A stretch of 64,000 bases of DNA from Xenorhabdus nematophila ATCC 19061 (GTDB lineage: Bacteria > Pseudomonadota > Gammaproteobacteria > Enterobacterales > Enterobacteriaceae), in assembly GCF_000252955.1 (NCBI RefSeq), contig NC_014228.1, positions 4,000,701 to 4,064,700 of the forward strand. Reading direction: 5' to 3'. Position 1 is the stretch's first letter. Every line of letters starts with the position of its first letter. Shown in pieces: positions 41,816-51,583 of the stretch. Under the pieces are notes generated by a model, which saw nothing but the letters and a program-made list of their open reading frames with translations, made no database searches and was not told the DNA's origin. Made by a program: the position numbers and the translations under genes.

Positions 41816-42802
41816 ATGTTTCTGACTATAGTACTGCTCATTACCGGGCTAATTTTACTGGTGTATGGTTCTGATAGATTAGTTTATGGTGCTGCGGTCT
41901 TTTCTCGATCCTTAAAAATTCCCCCTTTTATTATTGGACTGATCATTATAGGGATTGGCACCTCACTGCCAGAGCTGATGGTCTCTGTCACTGCGATTTT
42001 AGACGGGCAGCCGGACATGGCCGTGGGCAATGCCATTGGCTCCAATATTACGAATCTGCTACTGATTACCGGAGCCGCAGCCTGCATCAGACCCATCACG
42101 GTAAAATCAGATATTCTGCGGCGTGAACTGCCCCTGATGCTGCTTATCACCGCCTTTGCAGGATACCTGCTTTCCAATCATTACCTGAGCCGTCTGGATG
42201 GGGTTCTTCTGTCACTTTCTGCCCTCTTCTTCATCGCATTAATGATAAAGATGACAGCCCTGTCCCAATATGATGGTGTTGATAGTTATACTCAGGAGCG
42301 AAATGCAGAGCTGCCCGTTGAAGGCCACAAAGGAATTGCCCTGCTGTGGGTTGTTTTGGGATTAATTATCCTGCCCATATCCACCCGTATGGTGATTGAT
42401 AATGCAACGGTCATTGCGCGGATTTATGGTGTGAGTGAGTTGGTGATTGGCCTGACAATACTTGCCGTAGGCACCAGTCTGCCCGAACTTGCCACCACGA
42501 TTGCTGCCGCGATAAAAGGTGAAAATGACATGGCAATGGGCAATATCATTGGTTCGAATGTGTTCAATGTCACCCTGGTATTGGGTATCCCCGCCATACT
42601 TTCTCCCAGTGTCATTTCACCTGATGCTTTTTCCCGGGATTTTTGGGTCATGATCGCAGCCAGTGTACTCTTTACGGTGTTCTGCCTGGGAAGAAAACAT
42701 CGGTTGAACCGATTAAATGGCATTTTATTATTGGGCTGTTTTATCACTTATTTTATCGTACTTTTTGTTTCTAATTATTACGGTACTGAATTACTGTCTT
42801 AA
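41816..42802 (+). CDS. yrbG: Calcium/sodium antiporter YrbG (CaxA)
   Basis: A CaCA-family exchanger of 328 residues (E. coli 325) with ten predicted membrane segments. It has the two related alpha-repeat motifs in inverted topology: GIGTSLPELMVSVTAIL with AVGNAIGSNITNLLL, and AVGTSLPELATTIAAAI with AMGNIIGSNVFNVTL. It is likely to be the first gene of the operon running into kdsD and the lpt genes, as in other enterobacteria. Confidence 0.95.
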   Translation: MFLTIVLLITGLILLVYGSDRLVYGAAVFSRSLKIPPFIIGLIIIGIGTSLPELMVSVTAILDGQPDMAVGNAIGSNITNLLLITGAAACIRPITVKSDILRRELPLMLLITAFAGYLLSNHYLSRLDGVLLSLSALFFIALMIKMTALSQYDGVDSYTQERNAELPVEGHKGIALLWVVLGLIILPISTRMVIDNATVIARIYGVSELVIGLTILAVGTSLPELATTIAAAIKGENDMAMGNIIGSNVFNVTLVLGIPAILSPSVISPDAFSRDFWVMIAASVLFTVFCLGRKHRLNRLNGILLLGCFITYFIVLFVSNYYGTELLS

Positions 42803-42840
42803 GTCATTGCTGATTGAATGGGAAAAGAGTGAGAGTAGAA

Positions 42841-43809
42841 ATGCCAAAAATCGATTTTCAACAAGCAGGTAAAAAAGTATTACACATCGAACTCGATGGA
42901 CTAACCAGTCTGGAACAATACATTAATGATGATTTCAGCCAAGCCTGTGAACTAATGTTTGGTTGTGAAGGAAAAGTCATTGTCATGGGAATGGGCAAAT
43001 CCGGTCATATCGGGCGAAAAATTGCTGCGACATTTGCCAGCACCGGCACGCCTTCATTCTTTGTCCATCCTGGTGAAGCCAGCCATGGCGATCTCGGCAT
43101 GGTAACACCAAAAGACCTTGTGCTGGCAATTTCGAATTCTGGCGAATCAAATGAAATTCTGGCTTTAATTTCTGTGCTTAAGAGACAAAAAGTTCCGCTC
43201 ATCTGCATGACCAACAATGATAACAGCAGTATGGGAAAAGCCGCCGATATCCATTTATGTATTAAGACCCCTCAGGAAGCCTGCCCATTAGGGTTAGCAC
43301 CAACCACCAGCACGACAGCAACACTGGTCATGGGGGATGCTTTAGCCATTGCACTTCTGCAAGCCCGGGGTTTTACTGCTGAAGATTTCGCACTCTCCCA
43401 TCCCGGTGGCGCACTCGGTCGCAAACTACTATTGCTGGCCAGTGATTTAATGGCCACGGGTGACGATATTCCCCGTGTTTCCCGTACCGCGACCTTACGC
43501 GAGGCTTTAGTGGAAATTACCCGCAAGAAACTGGGCATGACAGTTATCTGCAATGATAATATGCAGATTCAGGGTATTTTCACCGATGGTGATTTACGCC
43601 GTATTTTCGATATGGGCATTGATTTAAACAACGCCAAAATTGCTGATGTCATGACGGCTGGTGGTATCCGTATCAAACCCAATTCGCTGGCTGTTGATGC
43701 CTTGAATCTGATGCAATCACGCCACATCACGTCTTTACTGGTCACAGAAGGAGACACATTGCTTGGCGTACTCCATATGCACGACCTTTTGCAGGCCGGT
43801 GTTGTCTGA
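42841..43809 (+). CDS. kdsD: Arabinose-5-phosphate isomerase KdsD
   Basis: KdsD converts ribulose-5-P to arabinose-5-P, the first step to Kdo for LPS. The 322-residue protein (E. coli 328) has a SIS domain (VMGMGKSGHIGRKIAATFAS, HPGEASHGDLGM) followed by a tandem CBS pair that may sense nucleotides. The ATG at 42841 is the most plausible start by length and spacing; the frame also opens at GTG 42829 and TTG 42814. It follows yrbG closely. Confidence 0.95.
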   Translation: MPKIDFQQAGKKVLHIELDGLTSLEQYINDDFSQACELMFGCEGKVIVMGMGKSGHIGRKIAATFASTGTPSFFVHPGEASHGDLGMVTPKDLVLAISNSGESNEILALISVLKRQKVPLICMTNNDNSSMGKAADIHLCIKTPQEACPLGLAPTTSTTATLVMGDALAIALLQARGFTAEDFALSHPGGALGRKLLLLASDLMATGDDIPRVSRTATLREALVEITRKKLGMTVICNDNMQIQGIFTDGDLRRIFDMGIDLNNAKIADVMTAGGIRIKPNSLAVDALNLMQSRHITSLLVTEGDTLLGVLHMHDLLQAGVV

Positions 43810-43872
43810 CACAGTTGTATAAAGCTAATTTAAAACAAACAGGTATTGCAACAAACAAGTATAGTATGCCAA

Positions 43873-43921
43873 ATGCTTTCAGGTTGCCGCCAGCCAACAG
43901 GGCAACAACTTGAAAGAGGAA
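43873..43921. repeat. ERIC-like remnant between kdsD and kdsC
   Basis: GCCGCCAGCCAACAGGGCAA with CAACTTGAAAGAGG resembles the right-hand block of ERIC (CAGCCAAC, then CAACTTGAAAG). The rest of the element is missing. The match is short and so is tentative. Confidence 0.35.
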
Positions 43922-43948
43922 GGATTTAAACCTTAAGAGAATGTCTTA

Positions 43949-44512
43949 ATGAATCAAAAAGAGTATCTGGACACCTGTTATGGTCCGGTCAGTAAAGATA
44001 TTATCGAAAAAGCCGGTAAAATTTGTCTTCTGATCTGCGATGTCGATGGCGTAATGTCTGACGGGCTGATCTATATGGGCAATGAGGGCGAGGAACTGAA
44101 AGCCTTTAACGTGCGTGACGGTTACGGCATCCGTTGTTTAATCACCTCGGGTATTGACGTTGCGATTATTACCGGGCGTCAGGCAACCTTGCTGGAAAAT
44201 CGGGCAAAAACACTCGGTATTACACATCTTTACCAAGGTCAGAGCGATAAGATTTTGGCGTATAAAGAACTGTTGGATAAACTAGCATTACAGCCAGATC
44301 AAATTGCCTATATTGGTGATGATCTTATTGACTGGCCTGTCATGGCACAAGTTGGATTATCTGTTGCAGTGGCTGATGCCCATCCACTGCTGTTGCCAAA
44401 GGCAGATTATGTGACCCGGATTGCAGGCGGTCGTGGTGCAGTCAGGGAACTTTGTGATTTGGTGCTTTTCGCTCAGAATAAGCTGGAAAGTGCCAAAGGG
44501 TTATCCATATAA
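43949..44512 (+). CDS. kdsC: Kdo-8-phosphate phosphatase KdsC
   Basis: A HAD-family phosphatase of 187 residues (E. coli 188) that frees Kdo from Kdo-8-P. The HAD nucleophile motif CDVDGVMSDG is present, as are IITGRQATLLENRA and YIGDDLIDWPVMAQVGLSVA. It is followed 17 bp later by lptC. Confidence 0.96.
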   Translation: MNQKEYLDTCYGPVSKDIIEKAGKICLLICDVDGVMSDGLIYMGNEGEELKAFNVRDGYGIRCLITSGIDVAIITGRQATLLENRAKTLGITHLYQGQSDKILAYKELLDKLALQPDQIAYIGDDLIDWPVMAQVGLSVAVADAHPLLLPKADYVTRIAGGRGAVRELCDLVLFAQNKLESAKGLSI

Positions 44513-44529
44513 ATTAAAACTGAAAAAGA

Positions 44530-45123
44530 ATGAGCAAAATTCAATCCTGGCTGATCGCAATACTCGCACTGATCGCGCTTGCGCTCATTGGCTGGCATTT
44601 ATCGAATGTCAATGACGATTCGTCATCATCCATTGTTGATGACGGCTATCCGACTTATCAAACACAGGAAGCGGTTACCTTTGTCTATGATCCGGAAGGT
44701 AAACTGGCTTACAAATTAGTGGCTGATGATGTCAAAAACTTTGCAGATACAAAGCTGACCTGGTTTACCAAGCCCGTATTAACGACCTATGATCCCAACA
44801 GCCTCTCCGGCACCCTGAAAGACACATGGGCAGTCAGCGCCGACAAAGCCAAACTAACCAATGACCAGATGCTCTATCTGTATGGGAATGTCCTGGTGAA
44901 TAGCCTGAACAATGCCTCACAATTGCAGAAAATCACCACAGATAATGCAACGGTCAACCTGACAACCCAGGATGTCGCATCCGATGATCAAGTCACTCTT
45001 ATTGGCATTGATATAAAATCTGTTGGCATGAAAATGCGCGGCAATCTGAGAAACAAAACTGCTGAACTGATTGAAAAGGTGACTACTCAATATGAGATTC
45101 CACATGAACAACCTAATCCGTAA
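44530..45123 (+). CDS. lptC: LPS export ABC transporter periplasmic protein LptC
   Basis: A protein of 197 residues (E. coli 191). One N-terminal membrane anchor (IQSWLIAILALIALALIGWH) is followed by a twisted beta-jellyroll that receives LPS from LptB2FG and hands it to LptA. It overlaps lptA by about 20-30 bases. The C-terminus contains the family LptA-contact region. Confidence 0.95.
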   Translation: MSKIQSWLIAILALIALALIGWHLSNVNDDSSSSIVDDGYPTYQTQEAVTFVYDPEGKLAYKLVADDVKNFADTKLTWFTKPVLTTYDPNSLSGTLKDTWAVSADKAKLTNDQMLYLYGNVLVNSLNNASQLQKITTDNATVNLTTQDVASDDQVTLIGIDIKSVGMKMRGNLRNKTAELIEKVTTQYEIPHEQPNP

Positions 45124-45652
45124 TACCGTTATTGCCAGTACACTTTTTGCGGTCAGTTTGCCTGTACTGGCTTTGAAAGATGATACGAAAAAACCCATTA
45201 CCATTGACTCAGCGAGACAATCACTGGATTTAACGGGGAACGTTGCCACATTTACAGATAATGTTACTGTAAAACAAGGCTCAATTGATATTCATGCTGA
45301 TAAAGTTGTTGTCACCCGCCCTGATGGGGATGCGAAAAAAACCGTGATTGAAGCCTACGGTAATCCTGCCACTTTCTACCAATTACAAGATGACGGTAAG
45401 CCTCTTAAAGGGCATGCTGCAAAAATGCGCTATGAAATGGACAAAGAACTGGTCACACTGATAGGCAATGCCTACCTTGAACAGTTAGACAGCAATATCA
45501 AGGGTGACAAAATCACTTACCTCGTGCCGACACAGCAAATGGAAGCCTTTAGTGATAAAGGTAAACATGTCACTACCGTCCTGTTGCCTGCTCAGCTACA
45601 AGAAAAAGGCCCGGCCGCTCAAGGCACTGAAGTTCAGAGAAAGAGTAAATAA
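45092..45652 (+). CDS. lptA: LPS transport periplasmic protein LptA
   Basis: A protein of 186 residues (E. coli 185). A Sec signal peptide (STLFAVSLPVLA) is followed by the beta-jellyroll OstA-like domain that forms the periplasmic LPS bridge (SARQSLDLTGNVATFTDNVT, EAYGNPATFYQLQDDGKPLK). The start may be the ATG at 45092 or the one at 45104; both lie inside the lptC coding region. Confidence 0.95.
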   Translation: MRFHMNNLIRNTVIASTLFAVSLPVLALKDDTKKPITIDSARQSLDLTGNVATFTDNVTVKQGSIDIHADKVVVTRPDGDAKKTVIEAYGNPATFYQLQDDGKPLKGHAAKMRYEMDKELVTLIGNAYLEQLDSNIKGDKITYLVPTQQMEAFSDKGKHVTTVLLPAQLQEKGPAAQGTEVQRKSK

Positions 45653-45658
45653 CGTCTT

Positions 45659-46384
45659 ATGGCAATACTAAACGCAGAAAATCTGGCAAAGGCATATAAA
45701 GGCCGTAAGGTCGTTGAAAACGTCAGCCTGGAAGTGAAATCAGGAGAGATTGTTGGTTTACTGGGCCCCAATGGGGCAGGCAAGACGACCACTTTCTACA
45801 TGGTAGTCGGCATTGTTCCGCGTGATGCGGGTTCCATCACCATTGATCAAGAAGATATCAGCTTATTGCCACTACATGAACGCGCCCGTCGTGGAATAGG
45901 TTACTTACCACAGGAAGCCTCAATTTTCCGCCGTTTGAGCGTATTCAACAATTTGATGGCCGTCCTTGAGATCCGCAAAGACCTCAATCAGGAACAACAA
46001 AAAGTACGTGCAGAAGAGTTAATGGAAGAGTTTCATATCTCTCATCTGCGTGATAGCCTTGGGCAATCGCTGTCTGGTGGTGAGCGCCGCCGTGTGGAAA
46101 TTGCCCGCGCGCTGGCTGCCAATCCCAAATTCATTTTGCTGGATGAGCCTTTCGCCGGTGTTGACCCGATTTCCGTACTGGATATCAAAAAAATTATTCA
46201 ACACCTGCGGGATTACGGATTGGGTGTCCTGATTACTGACCACAATGTCCGTGAAACGCTGGATGTTTGTGAACGTGCCTATATCGTCAGTCAAGGTCAC
46301 CTGATTGCCCACGGCAGCCCTGATGACATCCTGAATAACGAGCAAGTAAAACGCGTTTATCTGGGTGAAGGTTTCCGCCTTTAA
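45659..46384 (+). CDS. lptB: LPS export ABC transporter ATPase LptB
   Basis: A protein of 241 residues, the E. coli length. Walker A is GPNGAGKTT, the ABC signature is [20 protein letters not shown] and Walker B is [15 protein letters not shown]. It hydrolyses ATP to extract LPS from the inner membrane. It follows lptA after 6 bp and is upstream of rpoN. Confidence 0.98.
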   Translation: MAILNAENLAKAYKGRKVVENVSLEVKSGEIVGLLGPNGAGKTTTFYMVVGIVPRDAGSITIDQEDISLLPLHERARRGIGYLPQEASIFRRLSVFNNLMAVLEIRKDLNQEQQKVRAEELMEEFHISHLRDSLGQSLSGGERRRVEIARALAANPKFILLDEPFAGVDPISVLDIKKIIQHLRDYGLGVLITDHNVRETLDVCERAYIVSQGHLIAHGSPDDILNNEQVKRVYLGEGFRL

Positions 46385-46453
46385 TGCTGATTTTTCTGGC
46401 AGGCGTCATTTAAGGGATCATTCAAGCTAGATTAAGGAGTACGTGGTAACGTT

Positions 46454-47887
46454 ATGAAGCAAAGTTTACAACTTAGGCTCAGCCAACAACTGACAATGAC
46501 GCCCCAGCTCCAGCAAGCAATACGTTTGTTGCAACTTTCCACGCTTGAACTTCAGCAGGAAATTCAACAAGCTCTGGAAACCAATCCACTGCTTGAGCAA
46601 GATGAACTGCATCGGGAAGTGGAGAATCCAGATCCCCCTGCAACCGAAGTCATGGATGCCCGCGAAGCGCTTGAACAGAAAGATATGCCGGAAGAGCTGC
46701 CACTGGATACCAGTTGGGATGAAATTTATACTGCCGGCCTGTCTTCAGGAAGCCACAGTGATTACGATGCTGATGACTTTCCCGTTTATCAGGGAGAAAC
46801 CACCCAGACTCTCCAGGACTATCTTATGTGGCAGGCAGGGTTAACGCCGTTTACTGAAACGGATACTGCCATTGCCACTGCGATCATTGATGCAATTGAT
46901 GATAGTGGCTATCTGACTGTTTCCACCGAGGAGATCCTGATCAGCCTTGGTGATGATGAACTGGCACTGGAAGAAGTCGAGGCCGTTCTTAAGCGCATAC
47001 AGCATTTTGACCCTATTGGCGTCGCTGCCCGTGATTTGCGCGAATGCCTGTTCATCCAACTTTCCATGTTACCGCCGCAAACACGTTATCTGGACGATGC
47101 CAAACTCGTCGTTAACAAGTATCTCGAACTGCTGGGGAATCGGGACTTCCGTAATTTATTACGCCAGAGCAAATTAAAAGAAAACGTTCTGAAAGAAGCC
47201 ATTGATATTATTCAATCACTGGAGCCGAAACCGGGATTGATAGTCAATACCAGCGAATCCGAGTATGTTATTCCCGATGTACTGATACAGAAAGAAAATG
47301 AAAGCTGGCAAGTCAGACTAAATACCGATAGCATCCCCCGCCTGCGTATCAACCAGCACTACGCAGCGTTGGGACAACAGGCACATAATGAGAGTGATAG
47401 CCTGTTCATTCGCAATAACTTACAAGAAGCCAAATGGCTGATAAAAAGTCTCGAAAGCCGTAATGAGACTTTGTTAAAAGTCGCACGCTGCATTGCTGAA
47501 CGGCAACAGGACTTTTTTGAGTATGGGGAAGAGCATATGAAACCGCTGGTACTGGCCGATATTGCCTATCAGGTTGATATGCATGAATCTACCATTTCAC
47601 GTGTGACAACCCAGAAGTATCTGTATAGTCCACGAGGCATTTTTGAGCTTAAATATTTTTTCTCCAGTCATGTGAATACCGATAGCGGGGGTGAAGCCTC
47701 TTCTACCGCAATACGTGCCCTGGTGAAAAAACTGGTCGCGGCAGAAAACCCGGCCAAGCCTCTGAGTGACAGTAAATTAACCAGCATGCTGGTTGAACAA
47801 GGCATTCAGGTGGCACGTCGGACTGTCGCAAAATATAGAGAGTCGTTATCCATCCCGCCTTCGAACCAACGTAAAAAACTGGTTTGA
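46454..47887 (+). CDS. rpoN: RNA polymerase sigma-54 factor
   Basis: A protein of 477 residues (E. coli 477). Region I ([20 protein letters not shown]) interacts with enhancer-binding proteins, region II is acidic, and the C-terminal region has the DNA-binding helix-turn-helix and the RpoN box [11 protein letters not shown]. It directs transcription of nitrogen-related and other genes. It is followed by hpf, ptsN, rapZ and ptsO, the usual nitrogen-PTS cluster. Confidence 0.98.
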   Translation: MKQSLQLRLSQQLTMTPQLQQAIRLLQLSTLELQQEIQQALETNPLLEQDELHREVENPDPPATEVMDAREALEQKDMPEELPLDTSWDEIYTAGLSSGSHSDYDADDFPVYQGETTQTLQDYLMWQAGLTPFTETDTAIATAIIDAIDDSGYLTVSTEEILISLGDDELALEEVEAVLKRIQHFDPIGVAARDLRECLFIQLSMLPPQTRYLDDAKLVVNKYLELLGNRDFRNLLRQSKLKENVLKEAIDIIQSLEPKPGLIVNTSESEYVIPDVLIQKENESWQVRLNTDSIPRLRINQHYAALGQQAHNESDSLFIRNNLQEAKWLIKSLESRNETLLKVARCIAERQQDFFEYGEEHMKPLVLADIAYQVDMHESTISRVTTQKYLYSPRGIFELKYFFSSHVNTDSGGEASSTAIRALVKKLVAAENPAKPLSDSKLTSMLVEQGIQVARRTVAKYRESLSIPPSNQRKKLV

Positions 47888-47910
47888 ACAACACTGAGAA
47901 GGAAAACACT

Positions 47911-48198
47911 ATGCAACTCAATGTTACAGGCCACAATATTGAAATCACAGATGCACTGCGCAACATTGTGAACGCCAAATGCGGCAAACTGGATCAATAT
48001 TTCGATAAGATTAACCTCATTCAGGTCACCCTCCGAGTGGAAAAAGTGCAAAAAATCGCGGAAGCCACAGTACACATTAACGGAGGTGAGTTGCATGCCA
48101 CCTCAGCGCATGAAGACATGTATGCGGCAATTGATGTATTGGCAGATAAGCTTGCACGTCAATTGACCAAACACAAAAGTAAATTGAGACAACATTAA
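47911..48198 (+). CDS. hpf: Ribosome hibernation promoting factor Hpf
   Basis: A protein of 95 residues, the E. coli length, of the short HPF type that helps 70S ribosomes dimerise into 100S particles in stationary phase. It begins MQLNVTGHNIEITDAL, with a GAGAAGGA ribosome-binding site before the ATG. A start 27 bases earlier is rejected. The C-terminal basic tail KHKSKLRQH is typical. Confidence 0.97.
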   Translation: MQLNVTGHNIEITDALRNIVNAKCGKLDQYFDKINLIQVTLRVEKVQKIAEATVHINGGELHATSAHEDMYAAIDVLADKLARQLTKHKSKLRQH

Positions 48199-48259
48199 CA
48201 GCTTTCAGGCAACGGGGTCGTCATAAAATCATACTGTTCTATTTAGAAACAGTGCATTG

Positions 48260-48287
48260 ATACCAGATGCCGCCAGGCATCTGGTAT
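48260..48287. repeat. Strong stem-loop between hpf and ptsN
   Basis: A perfect 12-bp stem, ATACCAGATGCC with GGCATCTGGTAT, and a 4-base loop. It lies 25 bases before the ptsN start and has no T-tract, so it is more likely an mRNA-processing or translation-control structure than a terminator. Confidence 0.6.
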
Positions 48288-48312
48288 TACCAGGCTCTAA
48301 GTGAATAAAGAA

Positions 48313-48780
48313 ATGAATAACGAAACAGATTTACCACTAAGCTCAGTGCTTTCAGCCGAATGTACACGCAACAATGTATCTTGCTCGAGTAAAAAGCGCG
48401 CCTTAGAGATTATCAGTGAGCTGGCATCAAAACAACTTGGATTACCGGAAAATATCGTATTTGACGCCATTCTTTCCCGCGAAAAAGTGGGTACAACAGG
48501 CATTGGCAACGGAATTGCGATTCCACACGGCAAATTGAATAAAGAATGTTCAAATAATGCCATTAGCGTGTTTTTGCATCTGCAACAACCCATTACCTTT
48601 GATGCTATTGATAATCAGCCTGTTGACTTATTGTTCGCTTTATTGGTGCCATCAGACCAGTGCCAAACCCATTTACACTCACTATCATTAATAGCAAAGC
48701 GCCTTGCAGATAAAAATCTCTGCCGTCGCCTGCGTTCCGCACAGAGTGACGAAGAGCTATATAGAATCATTACTGAATAA
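48313..48780 (+). CDS. ptsN: PTS IIA-like nitrogen-regulatory protein PtsN
   Basis: EIIA-Ntr, 155 residues (E. coli 163), the phosphoryl acceptor at the end of the nitrogen PTS that regulates K+ transport and stress pathways. The phosphorylated histidine is in IGNGIAIPHGK, and the RRLRSAQSDEELYRIITE end is conserved. The ATG at 48313 gives the family N-terminus; a GTG four codons upstream is possible. The C-terminal tail is a few residues shorter than in E. coli. Confidence 0.96.
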   Translation: MNNETDLPLSSVLSAECTRNNVSCSSKKRALEIISELASKQLGLPENIVFDAILSREKVGTTGIGNGIAIPHGKLNKECSNNAISVFLHLQQPITFDAIDNQPVDLLFALLVPSDQCQTHLHSLSLIAKRLADKNLCRRLRSAQSDEELYRIITE

Positions 48781-48818
48781 TAGCCAGTACAATTATAAAC
48801 ATTTAGGGGAGTCACCTC

Positions 48819-49670
48819 ATGGTGCTGATGATAGTCAGCGGTCGTTCAGGTTCTGGTAAATCCGTTGCTCTGCGAGCGCTGGAAGATATGGGCTTCTATT
48901 GCGTAGATAATCTCCCGGTCGTCTTGTTGCCAGAACTGGCAAGCACACTGGCTGAACGTGATATTTCGGCTGCGGTTAGCATTGATGTCAGAAACATGCC
49001 AGAGTCACCAGAGATTTTTGAAGAAGCCTTAACACAATTACCTGACAATTTTTCACCACAGCTTCTGTTTCTTGATGCGGATCGTAATACCCTGATCCGT
49101 CGCTACAGTGACACCCGACGTTTACACCCGTTATCCAGTAAAAACCTGTCACTGGAAAGTGCCATTGATCAAGAAAGCGATCTATTGGAACCGCTGCGTT
49201 CACGCGCTGATTTAATCATCGACACATCTGAAATGTCTGTCCATGAACTGGCAGAAATGCTGAGAACACGTTTACTCGGTAAACGTGAACGTGAGCTGAC
49301 TATGGTGTTTGAATCTTTTGGCTTCAAACATGGCATTCCTATTGATGCAGACTATGTTTTCGATGTACGTTTCCTGCCAAACCCTCACTGGGACCCGAAA
49401 TTACGCCCAATGACAGGTCTGGATCGTCCTGTTGCTGCATTTTTAGATCGCCATACCGAAGTGCATAACTTCATTTATCAGACCCGCAGCTACCTTGAGC
49501 TTTGGCTGCCCATGCTGGAAACCAACAACCGCAGTTATCTGACGGTCGCTATTGGCTGTACTGGCGGTAAACACCGTTCCGTCTATGTTGCAGAACAGTT
49601 GGCGGATTATTTTCGTTCCCGGGGTAAAAACGTGCAATCACGTCACCGCACACTGGAAAAACGTAAATAA
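48819..49670 (+). CDS. rapZ: RNase adapter protein RapZ
   Basis: A protein of 283 residues (E. coli 284). RapZ presents the sRNA GlmZ to RNase E and so controls glmS and glucosamine-6-phosphate supply. The N-terminal P-loop [20 protein letters not shown], the metabolite-binding [18 protein letters not shown] and the basic C-terminus are intact. It lies between ptsN and ptsO. Confidence 0.97.
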   Translation: MVLMIVSGRSGSGKSVALRALEDMGFYCVDNLPVVLLPELASTLAERDISAAVSIDVRNMPESPEIFEEALTQLPDNFSPQLLFLDADRNTLIRRYSDTRRLHPLSSKNLSLESAIDQESDLLEPLRSRADLIIDTSEMSVHELAEMLRTRLLGKRERELTMVFESFGFKHGIPIDADYVFDVRFLPNPHWDPKLRPMTGLDRPVAAFLDRHTEVHNFIYQTRSYLELWLPMLETNNRSYLTVAIGCTGGKHRSVYVAEQLADYFRSRGKNVQSRHRTLEKRK

Positions 49671-49718
49671 CCCACCACCGTTCATTTAAAAACGTCACTA
49701 AATTTAAGTACGCAGGCC

Positions 49719-49991
49719 ATGACTGTTAAACAGAGACTTGAGATCAAAAACCGACTCGGTATACATGCCCGGCCTGCCATGAAACTGCATGACCTTGTGC
49801 AACAATTTCAATCGCAGGTCATTTTACGCAATAGCAGTCATATTCAGGCAGAAGCCAACAGCGTGATTGCCATGCTGATGCTGGATTCAGAGCAAGGTAG
49901 TTATATTGAAGTAGAAGCAACCGGGCCGGATGAACAGCAAGCGCTGACTGCCATCATAGCACTTTTCAATGCAGGATTTGATGAGGAATAA
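49719..49991 (+). CDS. ptsO: Phosphocarrier protein NPr
   Basis: A protein of 90 residues (E. coli 90) of the HPr family. The active His is in [20 protein letters not shown] and the regulatory helix [19 protein letters not shown] is present. It shuttles phosphate from EI-Ntr (PtsP) to PtsN. It is the last gene of the cluster and is followed by a hairpin at 50021. Confidence 0.96.
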   Translation: MTVKQRLEIKNRLGIHARPAMKLHDLVQQFQSQVILRNSSHIQAEANSVIAMLMLDSEQGSYIEVEATGPDEQQALTAIIALFNAGFDEE

Positions 49992-50020
49992 TTACCCTCT
50001 TTTAACGTCATCCCCTCGTT

Positions 50021-50065
50021 CTCAAAGCTGAGAAAACGCAACTTTCAGCTTTGAGCCTCTGTTTT
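50021..50065 (+). terminator. Terminator after ptsO
   Basis: The perfect 11-bp stem CTCAAAGCTGA with TCAGCTTTGAG and a 13-base loop, followed by a pyrimidine tract. It closes the rpoN-ptsO cluster. Confidence 0.7.
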
Positions 50066-50109
50066 ATCCCTACCCGGACTAATGCAGACGATAATAAACG
50101 GAATGATGA

Positions 50110-50580
50110 TCAAAATGGTTTTGTTGGTAAATACTTGCCATCCAGTGTAATGACTGCACGTTCACCACCATCAGGATCGGCCACTTTTTTCACGTCTAAT
50201 CTGAAATTGATCGCGCTGATAATGCCATCCCCGAATTTTTCATGAACCAGTGCTTTTAATGTTGTACCGTAAACCTGCAACATTTCATAGAAACGATACA
50301 TGGTCGGGTCAGTCGGGATACGATCATCAATGCTGCCACGAACAGGAATAGTCTGTAGTAACAGCACATCATCACTGTCCAGATCCAGTTTTTGACCGAC
50401 CATAATCGCAATCTCTTTAGGCAGCGGATGCTGGCCTAAGATTGCTGCGGTAACGAACGCTTCACTCAAACCGGTATCGTCTGCAATTTCTGCAAATGAC
50501 AGATCTTTCTTCGCTTTGATAGCTAAAATTTTATCAGCTAATGTTAAACGGACTTCACGGCTGATTTGTGACTGGATCAT
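50110..50580 (-). CDS. cynS: Cyanate hydratase (cyanase) CynS
   Basis: CynS converts cyanate and bicarbonate to ammonia and carbon dioxide. The protein is 156 residues, identical in length to the E. coli enzyme. The active-site residues fall in [16 protein letters not shown] (Arg96 and Glu99 by E. coli numbering) and GIISAINF (Ser122), all present. It is divergent from cynR. In E. coli the operon also has a carbonic anhydrase (cynT) and transporter (cynX); neither is in this window. Confidence 0.97.
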   Translation of the reverse strand: MIQSQISREVRLTLADKILAIKAKKDLSFAEIADDTGLSEAFVTAAILGQHPLPKEIAIMVGQKLDLDSDDVLLLQTIPVRGSIDDRIPTDPTMYRFYEMLQVYGTTLKALVHEKFGDGIISAINFRLDVKKVADPDGGERAVITLDGKYLPTKPF

Positions 50581-50710
50581 AGCAATACCTCGTTCAGAAA
50601 ATGAATTAAGCGGTGATTATTTACGTACAGGGGAGATTACGCGCATTATTTTATAAATTAAAAGTCTCATTCATAATGACAATCATTCAAAAAACTAATG
50701 AGTTAACAGA

Positions 50711-51583
50711 ATGAATTTACGTCATATCTGGTATTTTTTAGCGGTTGCTGAGCAACAAAGTTTTACCCGTGCCGCAGACGTTTTGCACATATCACAACCC
50801 GCATTGTCACAACAAATCAAAACATTAGAGAAGAATCTTGGCATTCAGTTATTTGATCGCACAGGACGAAATACGCGACTGACGGATACAGGAGAGGTCT
50901 ATTTACAATATGTACGTCGCGCTTTTCAGTGTCTGGAAGAAGGAAAACGCGCTATTCATGATGTTGAAGATTTTAGCCGGGGAACCCTGCGAATAGCCGT
51001 TACACCAACGTTTACCAATTATTTTATAGGGCCATTAGTCGCTGATTTTTATTCTCGATATCCCGGCATTACGTTACAACTACAAGAAATTTCTCAGGAA
51101 AAAATAGAGGGTATGTTACTTAATGATGATATTGATATCGGCATTGCCTTTGAAGAAAACCATTCATCAGACATCACTATAATAAAGTTGATGACAGAAA
51201 CATTAGCAGTTGTGGTTGCTGATCAGCATCCATTAGCACATCAAACATCAATGACTTTTAACGAACTTCATCATGAAAAACTTATTCTGCTGAGTCCTGA
51301 ATTTGCCACCCGGGCGCAAATTGATCGCCTGTTTTGGCAGCGGGATATCAAACCAAAAGTACAAATGGAGATGAGTTCGATTAGTGCTATTTTGGAAGTT
51401 ATTCGCCGGACATCACTTGCAACACTACTTCCTGTGGATATTCCTCGTCGGGATAATGGATTGGTTACTATTCCATTAGTGGATGATGAGCCAAGAAGAA
51501 CAACGGTATTAATGCAACGTCATGGGGCATGGCAAACAGCAGCAGCACGGGCATTTATTTGTATTAGTTCAGACCAGATCTGA
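50711..51583 (+). CDS. cynR: LysR-family regulator CynR, 3' end clipped by an IS
   Basis: A protein of 290 residues (E. coli CynR 299) with an N-terminal winged helix-turn-helix ([20 protein letters not shown]) and a LysR effector domain. It closely matches E. coli CynR ([31 protein letters not shown]). The last residues end ISSDQI and the stop codon TGA lies in the left end of the IS481-type element. The native protein was therefore probably about 9 residues longer. It is likely to control cynS from the shared 130-bp intergenic region. Activity after this loss is uncertain. Confidence 0.9.
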   Translation: MNLRHIWYFLAVAEQQSFTRAADVLHISQPALSQQIKTLEKNLGIQLFDRTGRNTRLTDTGEVYLQYVRRAFQCLEEGKRAIHDVEDFSRGTLRIAVTPTFTNYFIGPLVADFYSRYPGITLQLQEISQEKIEGMLLNDDIDIGIAFEENHSSDITIIKLMTETLAVVVADQHPLAHQTSMTFNELHHEKLILLSPEFATRAQIDRLFWQRDIKPKVQMEMSSISAILEVIRRTSLATLLPVDIPRRDNGLVTIPLVDDEPRRTTVLMQRHGAWQTAAARAFICISSDQI

